From NCBI RefSeq assembly GCF_002135345.1, contig NZ_NEGI01000002.1, positions 1 through 64,000 on the forward strand: a stretch of 64,000 nucleotides of DNA, given 5' to 3'. The DNA comes from Acinetobacter sp. ANC 4648 (GTDB taxonomy: Bacteria; Pseudomonadota; Gammaproteobacteria; Pseudomonadales; Moraxellaceae). Made by a program: the position numbers and the translations under genes. Position 1 is the stretch's first letter; every line of letters starts with the position of its first letter. The notes beneath the pieces are model-generated. The model searched no databases, was not told where the DNA came from, and saw only the letters and a list, made by a program, of their open reading frames with translations. Below are positions 45,574 to 55,561 of this stretch, one piece after another.

Positions 45574-47813
45574 GAAATTTATTATTATCTAAAAAATTAA
45601 AACGTTCAGAAACTCGTTTGCTCATCATAGATGATAACCAGATTCGCTATAATGAGATTTTAGAAGTATTTCAAAATAAGGATCATCTGGTACATGCAAC
45701 CCTATTAGACGACCTACATAGTTTTGAAAAACAATTAAATACCAATTGGGATGTCGTGATTTTTGGTCGTGCTTACGATCTAAAAATCGAACAAACGATT
45801 ACCTTAATCCAAGCATCATCTCAAATTAATATCCCTGTACTCCTCCTCAAACCAGAGGATTATCAGACTACACAATATCCAAGTTATATTCATAAAGGTA
45901 TGTATGATGTTGTCAACTTAGATTACCCTGAACGTTTTTATATTGGGCTGATTCGAGCACTGTCTTATAGCCGAACACTACAAGGCCAGCGTCATTTATT
46001 AAACGAATTAGAAAATGCTAAAAATCAAGCTCAGGCTTTAGTACAAGAGCAACATAAAGCTGTCGCGGTGCTTCAGGAAGGTATTCATATTGAAGCCAAT
46101 GATGAGTATTTAAAACTTTTTGGCTTAACATCGCAGGATGAACTGATTGGTTTACCTATTTTAGATATTCTTCAACCTAAAAACTTACCTGATTTTAAAA
46201 ATCGTTTTAAAAAAGTATCTCAAGGTCAATTCGAACTTGCGCGCTTTGAAATAGATACACTGAATCAACATGCACAAAGTGAAAATCCTTTGAAGATTGA
46301 ATTCTTACCTGGATCTGAAGATGATGCGATCCAAATTACCATAGAAACCCAATCTGCGACACTCAGCCACACCTCCCAAGCTGAATTGACAGCATCAAAT
46401 AATTCGAACAATAAAAACTCAATCTTTCAGCAAATTAGTCGCACTTTACTCAATCAACCAGCGAAAGAAAATGCACTGATTTTATTCCGCTTAGCCTCAA
46501 TTCCTGATTCTATTTTAAATGCCAGCTGGAACACCTCAAAAGACTATTTTAATCAAATAGCTGGATTTATTAAGGAACAAACCAACAGTACTGTCTTTAA
46601 AATAGATACAGGGCTCTTTGCAATATTAGTCCAAGCAGAGTCTTCACAAATCTTAGAATCGAGACTTTCCGGATTACTCGCCCTTGAAAAACCACAATTA
46701 ATTACAATAGGTGATTCAACCTATTCATTACAATTGAAGCTTGGATTTAGTCCAATTATCTTAAATACCTTTAACGAATCTAGTTTTGAAAAAGTGCTCG
46801 CGACTGCTTATAATACGCCATTACCAAAACGGGAATCTGAATCTGAATTACAGCTTTTAGCAACACTACAAGACACTAAGATTGATTTGGTGCCAAATGA
46901 TCTCACTCTTCCTACTACACACCTAAAATCAATCGTTCCTGAAGTTTCGATACCAAGTACACCTACAGCCGTAGATTTGGCGCAAGCTACAGCACAAGCA
47001 TCCGCTTCTGTATCGACTACGCAGCAAACAACTTTAAATATCGAGCCAACACTAAAACATTCTCCAATTCTAACCACGATTCAAAAAAATCTAGAGAAAG
47101 GCGATATTCATCTTAAGTATCAACAACTCTATGATAAGCAAGATACTAGCTTATACACCTATGAAGTAACCAGTGGTTTCATTTATGAAAATCAATGGCA
47201 AAAAATTAGTAGCTTACTTGAATTAGACGAAGATATTGAACTTTCAATTAAATTAGATCGCTGGATTTTGGTCGAGGCTTGCAAGCAACTACATAATTTC
47301 ATTACGCAATACCCTGAAGCAAAATTGATTGTGAATTTAAATCGTCATATTTTATTTAATGACAAACAGTTCCCCGAATTAGTAGCTAAACTGATTACGA
47401 TTGTCGGTAGTAAATTATCAAATCCATTAATTTTACAATTTGATGAAGATGATATTGCCAAAAATATTATTGAATCTCAAAAACAAATTGCAGTATTACG
47501 TGATCATGGGGCCGAAATTTCAATTCGTAATTTCGGTACATCTATTTCCAGTGAAGCCATCTTAAAACAAATTGATGTTTCACTATTAACGTTAGATGAA
47601 AAGTATACACAGATGTTAAATAGTGATGCTACAGTGCAAAAATTACAAGAATTAGTAGAAAGCTATACAATGATTAAACCCGTTGAATTATTATTAAAAA
47701 ATCTGAATGATATGAATGTATTTGCGAATGCATGGAATGTCGATGTGCGCTTCCTACAAGGCGAGTATTTCCAGAAAAAATTGGACCATTTAACGGATGT
47801 ACAAGATCAATAG
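45555..47813 (+). CDS. FimX-like signalling protein with degenerate EAL domain
   Basis: 752 residues: a receiver-like domain (LLIIDDNQIRYNEILEVFQ onward), a PAS domain near 160-280 (AVLQEGIHIEANDEYLKLFG), a degenerate GGDEF-like region near 300-420 with no GGDEF motif, a Thr/Ser/Ala linker, and an EAL-type domain from about 515. The EAL signature reads EVT and other metal ligands are missing, so hydrolysis of c-di-GMP is unlikely; binding is more likely, as in Pseudomonas FimX, which controls type IV pili. The receiver domain keeps LLIIDDN but lacks a clear phospho-acceptor context. Confidence 0.75.
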   Translation: MGRIKVRNLLLSKKLKRSETRLLIIDDNQIRYNEILEVFQNKDHLVHATLLDDLHSFEKQLNTNWDVVIFGRAYDLKIEQTITLIQASSQINIPVLLLKPEDYQTTQYPSYIHKGMYDVVNLDYPERFYIGLIRALSYSRTLQGQRHLLNELENAKNQAQALVQEQHKAVAVLQEGIHIEANDEYLKLFGLTSQDELIGLPILDILQPKNLPDFKNRFKKVSQGQFELARFEIDTLNQHAQSENPLKIEFLPGSEDDAIQITIETQSATLSHTSQAELTASNNSNNKNSIFQQISRTLLNQPAKENALILFRLASIPDSILNASWNTSKDYFNQIAGFIKEQTNSTVFKIDTGLFAILVQAESSQILESRLSGLLALEKPQLITIGDSTYSLQLKLGFSPIILNTFNESSFEKVLATAYNTPLPKRESESELQLLATLQDTKIDLVPNDLTLPTTHLKSIVPEVSIPSTPTAVDLAQATAQASASVSTTQQTTLNIEPTLKHSPILTTIQKNLEKGDIHLKYQQLYDKQDTSLYTYEVTSGFIYENQWQKISSLLELDEDIELSIKLDRWILVEACKQLHNFITQYPEAKLIVNLNRHILFNDKQFPELVAKLITIVGSKLSNPLILQFDEDDIAKNIIESQKQIAVLRDHGAEISIRNFGTSISSEAILKQIDVSLLTLDEKYTQMLNSDATVQKLQELVESYTMIKPVELLLKNLNDMNVFANAWNVDVRFLQGEYFQKKLDHLTDVQDQ

Positions 47814-47845
47814 ATCTTGTACATTTTTCAATGATAGCAATTTTA

Positions 47846-47882
47846 AATACAAAAAAAACGGGCAAATTCCCGTTTTTTTTCT
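47846..47882. terminator. Bidirectional terminator between fimX-like gene and rpmE
   Basis: A8-CGGG (47851-47862), loop CAAATT, CCCG-T8 (47869-47880): serves both convergent genes. Confidence 0.92.
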
Positions 47883-47891
47883 TTTGCAAGA

Positions 47892-48119
47892 TTAGTCGCG
47901 TTTGATAGAACGTGACATACCAGCAAAACGTTGTTTGAACTTGTCGATACGACCGCCAGTGTCCACATTCTTTTGTTTACCAGTATAGAATGGGTGGCAA
48001 GCTGAACATACATCTAGGTAAATAGTTTCTTTACCAAGTGCTGAACGAGTTTCGATTACATTACCACATGAACAAGTAGCAACTAGTTTTTCGTATTTTG
48101 GGTGAATATCGGCGCGCAT
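47892..48119 (-). CDS. rpmE: 50S ribosomal protein L31 (zinc-binding type)
   Basis: 75 residues. [20 protein letters not shown] and [13 protein letters not shown] give the zinc-ligand cysteines of the C+ form of L31. AGGAGA precedes the start at good spacing. A perfect 16-bp palindrome lies about 50 bp upstream. Confidence 0.96.
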   Translation of the reverse strand: MRADIHPKYEKLVATCSCGNVIETRSALGKETIYLDVCSACHPFYTGKQKNVDTGGRIDKFKQRFAGMSRSIKRD

Positions 48120-48170
48120 GGTCGATTCTCCTAAGTTAAGAAAGGTTTTCTGTCATCGCAATTAATCACT

Positions 48171-48186
48171 CTCAAATATATTTGAG
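48171..48186. promoter_or_regulatory. 16-bp AT-rich palindrome upstream of rpmE
   Basis: CTCAAATATATTTGAG is perfectly self-complementary, about 52 bp upstream of the rpmE start, within its likely promoter. It could be an operator or a chance AT palindrome; it does not match the Zur box I know. Confidence 0.3.
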
Positions 48187-48455
48187 GAATGCAAGTTTAT
48201 ATTGCAAAACCAGCAGATCAACACCACAACAGACCATTTCTTTTGGCCCACCGAAACGGCATCCGTCAGGGCTAAGCACAACAAGTGGGCATTATTATAA
48301 CCGAATTAAAAGTATTTATAAATAAAAATTACGGTTTAAAATTAACTTATACGCTCTACATCCTTTCTCATATTCTGGCCAATCAGCTACTCACTCATAA
48401 ACATCCATGTATTCCAACTAGCCTAGAAACCGACTGGGATTGCTATGTTCAACTT
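48187..48455. other. Intergenic region between rpmE and SBF-type transporter
   Basis: About 270 bases. GCCCAC near 48245 and GTGGGC near 48285 form an inverted repeat with a ~35-base loop that contains ACGG/CCGT, perhaps an rpmE leader or a weak terminator for the convergent side. No gene supported. Confidence 0.35.
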
Positions 48456-49436
48456 CTATTCTTGTGGAGTATGCTGTTTCGACCAGTAATTTGCGATGAT
48501 TCCACACAGCATCAGTTGAATTTGATGGAAAATCATAATCGGTAGCACAATCATCCCAATTGGCTGTCCAATAAATAGAATTTGCGCCATCGGTACACCA
48601 CTAGCCAAGGTCTTTTTCGAACCACAAAAGAAAATTGCAATCTGATCTGCGCGATTAAAACCGAGCCAACGTGGAACATATAAAGCCAATAACATAATGA
48701 TGGTCAACAAAACCGAACAAGCGACTGTTAAATAGCATAATATTTCCCAACTAACCTGATGCCATAGTCCTGCAACCACAGCAGCACTAAATGCGCCATA
48801 AACCACCATTAGAATAGTACCTTGATCAAATGCTTTCACAAGGCTCGGAGCTTTCTGCATGTATGGAAATACAATAGGCCGTAATAATTGCCCTGCAATA
48901 AAAGGTACAAGTAATAATAACGTGATTTCTATAATCGAAGAAGTTGGATCATAGTTATGCTGGGATTGCCCAAATATAAATAAACTGACTAAAATAGGCG
49001 TAATAAACATACCAATTAAATTTGAAAATGACGCACTACATACTGCTGCAGCAACACTCCCCTTCGCGACAGAAGTAAATGCAATCGAAGACTGTACTGT
49101 CGATGGCAAGAAACACATAAACAGAAAACCCCAATATAATTGTTGCCCCAAGAGTGGTAACAAAATCGGTTTCGCTAACAGGCCCAACACTGGGAATAAA
49201 GCAAAAGTAAAAGCAAACACGACTGCATGCAATTTCCAGTGCAATATGCCTTGAATAATGGCTTCACGAGATAATTTAGCCCCATGTAAAAAAAATAATA
49301 TGGCAATCGCAACATTGGTTACAATACCAAAGCCACGTGCAGTCTGGCCAGATACAGGGATAAAAGTTGCTAATATCACCATTACAATCAATAAAATCGT
49401 AAACCGATCTAGAGCCAATAATTTCAACATTTTCAT
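48456..49436 (-). CDS. Bile acid:sodium symporter-family transporter (SBF-like, YfeH type)
   Basis: 326 residues with about ten membrane segments. Typical family stretches: AIAILFFLHGAKLSREAIIQ near 45-65, FMCFLPSTVQSSIAFTSVAK near 110 and FCGSKKTLASGVPMAQILF near 275. These inner-membrane carriers are related to bile-acid/Na symporters; the bacterial substrate is generally unknown. Confidence 0.85.
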   Translation of the reverse strand: MKMLKLLALDRFTILLIVMVILATFIPVSGQTARGFGIVTNVAIAILFFLHGAKLSREAIIQGILHWKLHAVVFAFTFALFPVLGLLAKPILLPLLGQQLYWGFLFMCFLPSTVQSSIAFTSVAKGSVAAAVCSASFSNLIGMFITPILVSLFIFGQSQHNYDPTSSIIEITLLLLVPFIAGQLLRPIVFPYMQKAPSLVKAFDQGTILMVVYGAFSAAVVAGLWHQVSWEILCYLTVACSVLLTIIMLLALYVPRWLGFNRADQIAIFFCGSKKTLASGVPMAQILFIGQPIGMIVLPIMIFHQIQLMLCGIIANYWSKQHTPQE

Positions 49437-49594
49437 TCACAACATCCTGTTTTTTATTGGTATAAAAAACCCAATAAGATCATTTTACCTAAAGGTAAAC
49501 TTCATCTTACTGGGCTTATATATTTAAGCTAGTATTTCGCTTAAATATTCACTATTTATTTAGAAAACTTAAGAAATTCCTTAAGTGTTGAAGA

Positions 49595-49996
49595 TTAATT
49601 GTTCTTGGCATTTTCATCCTGTTGAATCAATTCAATCTTATAACCATCTGGATCTTCAACAAAGGCAATAACCGTGACACCACCTTTCATTGGGCCAGCT
49701 TCACGAACAACATTACCACCAAGTGCTTTAATTTCTGCACAAGCTTTATAGGCATCATCTACTGCAATCGCAATATGACCATAAGCATTGCCCAATTCAT
49801 AACTTGCAATATCCCAATTATGTGTCAGCTCTAAAACAGTTGTATTCGCTTCATCACCGTAGCCCACAAATGCTAAAGTAAAACGACCTTCTGCATAATC
49901 ACGTTTACGAAGTAATGTCATACCAAGCACTTCGGTATAGAACGCTAAAGATCGCTCTAAATTGCCTACGCGTAACATCGTATGTAGCATGCGCAT
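49595..49996 (-). CDS. gloA: Lactoylglutathione lyase (glyoxalase I)
   Basis: 133 residues from ATG 49996, preceded by AAGGTG; the six-residue extension to 50014 is not needed. The sequence starts [20 protein letters not shown], with metal-binding His5, Glu in [10 protein letters not shown], His in [10 protein letters not shown] and the last Glu in YKIELIQ. It detoxifies methylglyoxal with glutathione. It overlaps no coding sequence after start correction and follows ampG by one base. Confidence 0.94.
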   Translation of the reverse strand: MRMLHTMLRVGNLERSLAFYTEVLGMTLLRKRDYAEGRFTLAFVGYGDEANTTVLELTHNWDIASYELGNAYGHIAIAVDDAYKACAEIKALGGNVVREAGPMKGGVTVIAFVEDPDGYKIELIQQDENAKNN

Positions 49997-49997
49997 A

Positions 49998-52172
49998 TTA
50001 TTCACCTTTTTCAATTTGAATCGAATTTTGATGTACTTTGAGTAATTTCGCTACCCAAACGACAAGGATTAAAATTGGAATACCAATTAGCGTAGTCATC
50101 AAAAAGAATTTTGGATAACCAATATTAGTAACAATTGTACCTGAATAACCACCCAAAATTTTAGGGGTTAAAGTCATCAAAGAACTAAAGATGGCATACT
50201 GTACTGCTGTAAATGAAACACTGGTCAAACTCGATAAGAATGCAATAAATGCTGCACCTGCTAAACCTGAAGCTAAATTATCCACAATAATCGCAAAATA
50301 TAACCAACTCGAGCTATATTCTTTGACAACCTTCCCTTTGATTTCAACCATATCTTGTGATTGGTCATTAACCACTGCAAGGGGTTCAATATCAATACTT
50401 AAGCGATCTGCTTTAGACTGTGCCTCAGTTTGGATTTGATAGCTTAAATGCAGCGGTGCAATTGTTGCGAATTGAGGATCAGTGACTTTAACAAAAATCG
50501 TTTTATCTGGCGCAGCAGCAAGCGCTTGACCATCAACCGCTCCACTAAAAACACCTTGATCATCAATTTTTGCAGGATAGTCTTTGCCATTTAGCACAAA
50601 AATAATGCTTTTGGCTGGATCTAGTTTTTTAAGATCAATTCCATTTAACTGCCCTTTCAGCACAACACTTTGTTTTAATTCCGCCGGAGAAAGTTGATTA
50701 TCCTGAGAAATAGGAAAAACCAATAATTGAGGCTGATCCGATTGCTTTAAATAGGGTAATTGTGCGACTACCTCAGATTTCTGACGATGCTTGAACTGCG
50801 TTTTCACTTGAATATGATCTGCTTGAGCTAACTCAGCACTGGGAACTTTTAACTTCCAATAACCTACTTCATCGGCTTGTACAGTATAATTTTGTGCACC
50901 AATTTGTACATCAACATCTGCAATTTGTTGACCTGACTTTACTAACCCAATGAAAATTAAATTGGTCGAACTAGCTAAAATTGCACCAACAAACATTAAT
51001 TTCATAATGTTCATACGTTGTGCCAACAAACCACCCAAAAAGCCACCAACTAGACTAAAAATAACACCGTAAATTTTTACTGCTTCTGCAATTTGCTGTT
51101 TGGTAAAATTAAGATCTTGGTAAAAAACGTTAGAGATTACACCAGCAATAATATCGGAAATACGATAAAAACCAATCAATAGCAGTAACACTAAAGCCAG
51201 TTTCACCCCGTAGCGTTTAAAGAAATCTGCAATCGGATTGACCCAAGTCTCGTATGCCATTTGTTTATTTACAACACCGACTTTAATTAGGAGTGTTGCA
51301 ATCAAAATTGCGCCTGCACCCGAAGTCAAAAACCGAACTGCTTCAGTTAAAAATTTGAGAAAGCTGTCCTCAATATTCCATTGTTTTTGAATAAATTGAA
51401 TAATGTAATCTGAATAAATGTAAAAACAGACAAAGCTTGCAACTGCTACAATAAACACAAATACTAGACGGTAATAATCCGTCTTTTTATACTGTTTATT
51501 CACACGATATACTTGTGGTTCACGAATCGAAAGTGTGGTGATAATACCCACAAGCATGACTGCGGCCATCGCTAAATAAGTATATTTCCAAGCCTCGTAA
51601 ATATAATTACCTTTTGCCGTACCTAAAGAAGCTGCAAGAAATAATGCACCCGCCCCAGCAATAATCATCCCAATCCGATAACCAGCATTATAGGTCGATG
51701 CCAAAACAGTTTGCATTTCCGTTTCTGCTAGCTCAATACGATAAGCATCTATCACAATATCTTGCGTGGCGGCTGAAAATCCAAGTAAAACTGCTCCGAC
51801 CGCCATTTGATAAAGATAACTTTGACCTAAAGCTGGATCTGAAAAAGCCATGATACATATGGCACAAATAATCAGTATCTGGGCAATGAGTAGCCATGCA
51901 CGACGTCGACCTAATGTTTTAGTTAACACAGGGACAGGTAATTCATCGATCAGTGGTGCCCATACAAATTTGAATGAGTAGCCCAAAGCCGCCCAACTAA
52001 AAAAGGTCACCGCACTTTTATCAATACCTGCTTCACCAAGCCATAAAGATAAGCTCGAAAAGATTAAAAGGATTGGAATGCCTGCGGAAAAACCCAAAAA
52101 CAGCATAATTAAGGCACGACGATCGAGAAAAGCCTGAAAGGCAGATTTCCAACCTGATGTTTGCGTTGTCAT
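49998..52172 (-). CDS. ampG: Muropeptide permease AmpG (MFS) with a large soluble insert
   Basis: 724 residues, much longer than the ~490 of E. coli AmpG. The N-terminal MFS part ([40 protein letters not shown]) matches AmpG, which imports anhydromuropeptides for cell-wall recycling and beta-lactamase signalling. Between about residues 415 and 615 lies a hydrophilic, beta-rich insert ([20 protein letters not shown] and Ig-like repeats) after which membrane segments resume ([20 protein letters not shown]). By topology it should be on one face of the membrane, probably periplasmic. Confidence 0.88.
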   Translation of the reverse strand: MTTQTSGWKSAFQAFLDRRALIMLFLGFSAGIPILLIFSSLSLWLGEAGIDKSAVTFFSWAALGYSFKFVWAPLIDELPVPVLTKTLGRRRAWLLIAQILIICAICIMAFSDPALGQSYLYQMAVGAVLLGFSAATQDIVIDAYRIELAETEMQTVLASTYNAGYRIGMIIAGAGALFLAASLGTAKGNYIYEAWKYTYLAMAAVMLVGIITTLSIREPQVYRVNKQYKKTDYYRLVFVFIVAVASFVCFYIYSDYIIQFIQKQWNIEDSFLKFLTEAVRFLTSGAGAILIATLLIKVGVVNKQMAYETWVNPIADFFKRYGVKLALVLLLLIGFYRISDIIAGVISNVFYQDLNFTKQQIAEAVKIYGVIFSLVGGFLGGLLAQRMNIMKLMFVGAILASSTNLIFIGLVKSGQQIADVDVQIGAQNYTVQADEVGYWKLKVPSAELAQADHIQVKTQFKHRQKSEVVAQLPYLKQSDQPQLLVFPISQDNQLSPAELKQSVVLKGQLNGIDLKKLDPAKSIIFVLNGKDYPAKIDDQGVFSGAVDGQALAAAPDKTIFVKVTDPQFATIAPLHLSYQIQTEAQSKADRLSIDIEPLAVVNDQSQDMVEIKGKVVKEYSSSWLYFAIIVDNLASGLAGAAFIAFLSSLTSVSFTAVQYAIFSSLMTLTPKILGGYSGTIVTNIGYPKFFLMTTLIGIPILILVVWVAKLLKVHQNSIQIEKGE

Positions 52173-52354
52173 TGCGTTATTATTTTCTGCAAAATTAAAT
52201 AGTGCTATTCAACCGCTTAATGCAAGAGGATTCAATGTCTATTATGAAATCATTCTTATAATTTGCAGATATTTCGTCCAAGTCAGCTTGATATTTTCAT
52301 GTAAACCTGTATACCTTTAAACTTTCTACTGCTCTTTAGTTTCGGATTTCACCT

Positions 52355-55000
52355 GTGACCCAAAAACACGATCAAATTGCAACAAACACATTATCTGATA
52401 CAACGACGACAACAACGAACTTCGAAAAAATTAGAAAACCATTTCCATCGGTATTTGAGCAACCTGATATTCAAATTACCTTAGTTCAGACTGCACTTAA
52501 GCCTGAACAGCTATCGCACGTCCCGAACACCAGCTCAATGCCCACATCAACTAAAAAAATTAAACCACTAAACAATTTTTTAGGACAAGATCGTGCCAAA
52601 GCATCTGTTGAAGCTGGCATTGCTTTACCTTATTCAGGCTATAACATCTTTGCCGTGGGTACCGCTGGTTTAGGCAAACGCACTATGATTAAGCGTTTAC
52701 TTATGCAACACGCTAAAAGTATGCCAACGCCAAATGATTGGGTCTATGTCAACAACTTTCAACATGCACGTCAGCCGATCGCACTAGAATTCCCTGCGGG
52801 GCAAGGTAGTAAATTTGAAACCTTACTTCATCAGACTTGGCAAACTATTTTAAAACAACTTGAACGTCGTTTTAGTGCTGAAACCTATCATAATCGGATT
52901 GAGCGGATTCGCCAAGCAACCGGTGATGAGCAACAACAAGTTTTAGTGGAACTGACCAAAGAAGGTGCAGAACTTGACCTAAAACTGATTAATCGTGATG
53001 ACGAGCATTGTTTTATTCCCGTTTATTTCAAAGATGATAAAATTCAAGAACTGACTCAGCAGCAACTAAATGCGTTAAGCAGTAAAGAACGTGCTGAAAT
53101 TACAGCCAATATTCGCTATATGGATAAAAAACTACAGCGTTTAGGTTTGCAACTCGGTGACTTAGAAGATGAAGCCCGAGACCAAGTATCTGAGTTAAAT
53201 CGTGATATCGCCAAACAAGTGGTGCTTCCACGTTTTGAAATTATTTTGAATAAATTTGGAGCAATACACGGGCTCGAACAATATCTCAAGTTATATGCCG
53301 AAGATATTATTAATAATGTGGAAACGATTCTAGATCAGGAAGGTGATGAATTTTCCTCTGCTTTATTTGATCGTATCCCCTCTCGTTACCAAGCCAATGT
53401 TGTAATTCATAACAAACCCAATACGGGTGCTCCTGTTATTTTTGAAGATTTCCCCACGCATTACAACTTGCTGGGGCATGTCGAGCAACTCACGCAAAAT
53501 GGTACCATTACCACAGATTTCACTTTAATTCGTCCAGGTTCTTTACATCAAGCCAATGGTGGCTTCTTAATTTTAGAAGCAGAACAATTGCTAGAACAAC
53601 CTTATGCATGGCAAGGTTTAAAGCGCGCGTTGAAAGCAGGTCAATTAAAACTCTCCTCTTTGGAACATATGCTCACTTTAACTGGCAGCATTTCCATTGA
53701 ACCTGCCTCTATTCCATTGAATTTAAAAGTGGTATTACTAGCCGAGCCTGAAATCTATTATGAAATTTTAGAAGTCGAGCCTGAGCTGGGCAGTGTGTTT
53801 AAAATTCGTGCCGATTTTACCGATACATTGCAACGTAATGACGAAAATGAACAAGCTTACATGCAATTGATTGCTGATTATGTGCAACAAGACAAATTAC
53901 TACCTTTTGATCGCTCTGCTCTGTCTGCACTACTCACCGACTCCAGTCGTCAAGCTGAAGATCAAAGCTCACTGTCACTCCATGCATTAACCCTCGGTGA
54001 TTTAATCCGCGAGTCACATCATCACGCTGCGCAGTCAGGTGAAAAAATGGTGACTGCATTCCATATCAATACTGCACTGAAACATCGTCAATATCGTCTC
54101 GGTTATTTACGCGAGCTGTATTGGCAAGATTTGTCACGTGGCACACAATTGATTGAAACGCGTGGCCATCGTCTAGGACAAATCAATGCACTTTCAGTCA
54201 TTCAATATGCAGATGTAGAATTTGGTTTACCCTCGCGCTTAACCGCATCTGTATATCAAGGCGGTGGCGATATTTTAGATATTGAACGCAGCGTTGAATT
54301 GGGTGGATCTTTGCATGCCAAAGGTGTGTTATTGATGTCCAGTTTCCTAAAAGCACATTTTGGTCGTGAACAAATTCTGCATTTTTCTGCGGCACTGGCG
54401 TTTGAACAAAGCTATGGGCAAGTGGATGGTGACAGTGCCACAGTGGCCGAATTGTCGGCATTAATTTCAGCCATTTGTCAGATTCCAATTGATCAGTCTT
54501 GGGCTATTACCGGTTCGATGAACCAACTTGGTCAAGTACAACCGATTGGTGGTGTGAATGCCAAAATTGAAGGCTTCTTCGATGCGTGTAAATTGCAAGG
54601 CTTAACTGGTAAACAAGGAGCAATCATTCCACGTCAAAATATGCAGCATTTAATGATTCGACAAGATGTGATGGATGCTGTCGCGAGTGGTCAATTCCAT
54701 ATTCATGCCATTGATACCATTGATCAAGCTTTAGAAATTTTAATGGCTCGCCCAGTAGGAACCTTAAATAAGAAAGGTCGCTATAGCAAAGGCTCCATTT
54801 ATGAAGCAGTGATGGAACAACTTGAATACTGGCAAGCCATCGAAGATGGTGCTGGCCTAACTGAAAAGCCAAAGAAAAAGAAAAAAAAGAAGAAATCTAA
54901 AAAAATTGAGAAATTAGCATCACTTGTTGAAGAAAAAATTGAAGCTGTGTCATCACAAGATGCAATAGTGAGCCTAAAATCGTCTAACGATCGTAACTAA
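52355..55000 (+). CDS. Lon-family ATP-dependent protease, YcbZ/LrcB-like
   Basis: 881 residues from GTG 52355. An N-terminal AAA region with GTAGLGKRTMIKR near 105, a long coiled-coil insertion near 170-320, and a C-terminal Lon protease domain with DGDSATVAELSALISAI (catalytic Ser near 690) and GGVNAKIEGFF (catalytic Lys near 733). The C-terminal tail contains KPKKKKKKKKSKK, a very basic extension. Unlike LonA it lacks the LAN substrate domain. Substrates are unknown. Confidence 0.88.
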   Translation: MTQKHDQIATNTLSDTTTTTTNFEKIRKPFPSVFEQPDIQITLVQTALKPEQLSHVPNTSSMPTSTKKIKPLNNFLGQDRAKASVEAGIALPYSGYNIFAVGTAGLGKRTMIKRLLMQHAKSMPTPNDWVYVNNFQHARQPIALEFPAGQGSKFETLLHQTWQTILKQLERRFSAETYHNRIERIRQATGDEQQQVLVELTKEGAELDLKLINRDDEHCFIPVYFKDDKIQELTQQQLNALSSKERAEITANIRYMDKKLQRLGLQLGDLEDEARDQVSELNRDIAKQVVLPRFEIILNKFGAIHGLEQYLKLYAEDIINNVETILDQEGDEFSSALFDRIPSRYQANVVIHNKPNTGAPVIFEDFPTHYNLLGHVEQLTQNGTITTDFTLIRPGSLHQANGGFLILEAEQLLEQPYAWQGLKRALKAGQLKLSSLEHMLTLTGSISIEPASIPLNLKVVLLAEPEIYYEILEVEPELGSVFKIRADFTDTLQRNDENEQAYMQLIADYVQQDKLLPFDRSALSALLTDSSRQAEDQSSLSLHALTLGDLIRESHHHAAQSGEKMVTAFHINTALKHRQYRLGYLRELYWQDLSRGTQLIETRGHRLGQINALSVIQYADVEFGLPSRLTASVYQGGGDILDIERSVELGGSLHAKGVLLMSSFLKAHFGREQILHFSAALAFEQSYGQVDGDSATVAELSALISAICQIPIDQSWAITGSMNQLGQVQPIGGVNAKIEGFFDACKLQGLTGKQGAIIPRQNMQHLMIRQDVMDAVASGQFHIHAIDTIDQALEILMARPVGTLNKKGRYSKGSIYEAVMEQLEYWQAIEDGAGLTEKPKKKKKKKKSKKIEKLASLVEEKIEAVSSQDAIVSLKSSNDRN

Positions 55001-55011
55001 TCCTCAATCAT

Positions 55012-55040
55012 AAAAAAGCACCTATATTAGGTGCTTTTTT
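55012..55040. terminator. Bidirectional terminator between Lon-like gene and grxD
   Basis: AAAAAAGCACCT (55012-55023), loop ATATT, AGGTGCTTTTTT (55029-55040); serves both convergent genes. Confidence 0.92.
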
Positions 55041-55058
55041 AATATCTTCAGCTTTAAA

Positions 55059-55400
55059 TTAAGCTTCTGCTGCAGGACTATATTGTTCTACTAATGGTTT
55101 TAACTCACCATTTTGGAACATTTCTGACATAATGTCACTACCACCGATCAACTCACCATTGATCCACAATTGCGGAAATGTCGGCCAATTTGCAATTTGT
55201 GGCAAAATAGCACGGATATCTTGGTTTTCCAAAATATTGACATAAGCAAATGGACGACCAATTTGGCTAAGTGCTTCAACTGCTCGTGCAGAAAAACCAC
55301 ATTGTGGAAATTGTGGAGTACCCTTCATATAAAGAAGTACTGCATGTTTAGCAATTTGATCGCGAATTAACGCTTCTGTATCACGCGCTTGTTCAGTCAT
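55059..55400 (-). CDS. grxD: Monothiol glutaredoxin, Grx4 type
   Basis: 113 residues. VLLYMKGTPQFPQCGFSARA contains the CGFS active site; NWPTFPQLWINGELIGGSDI gives the glutathione-binding cis-Pro and GG motifs. Grx4 carries and transfers Fe-S clusters in the cytoplasm. GAGG precedes the start. Confidence 0.95.
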   Translation of the reverse strand: MTEQARDTEALIRDQIAKHAVLLYMKGTPQFPQCGFSARAVEALSQIGRPFAYVNILENQDIRAILPQIANWPTFPQLWINGELIGGSDIMSEMFQNGELKPLVEQYSPAAEA

Positions 55401-55561
55401 TGATTAAATCCTCAACTCATCTGCCTGCATTATACCTAAAACCACAATAAAGAATACTTCTTCAAAATTATTTCCAATTTAATTTGTATTAAGGCTTTAA
55501 ATATCTAGCAGATTTTGCTTATATAAACTTTTATTTTCCACCTAGCAGATAAGAGTTAGTT

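Noticed and set aside
48285..48545. 86-codon rightward frame overlapping the end of the SBF-type gene
   Set aside because: Overlaps a clearly real gene on the other strand, no ribosome binding site, no recognisable domain.
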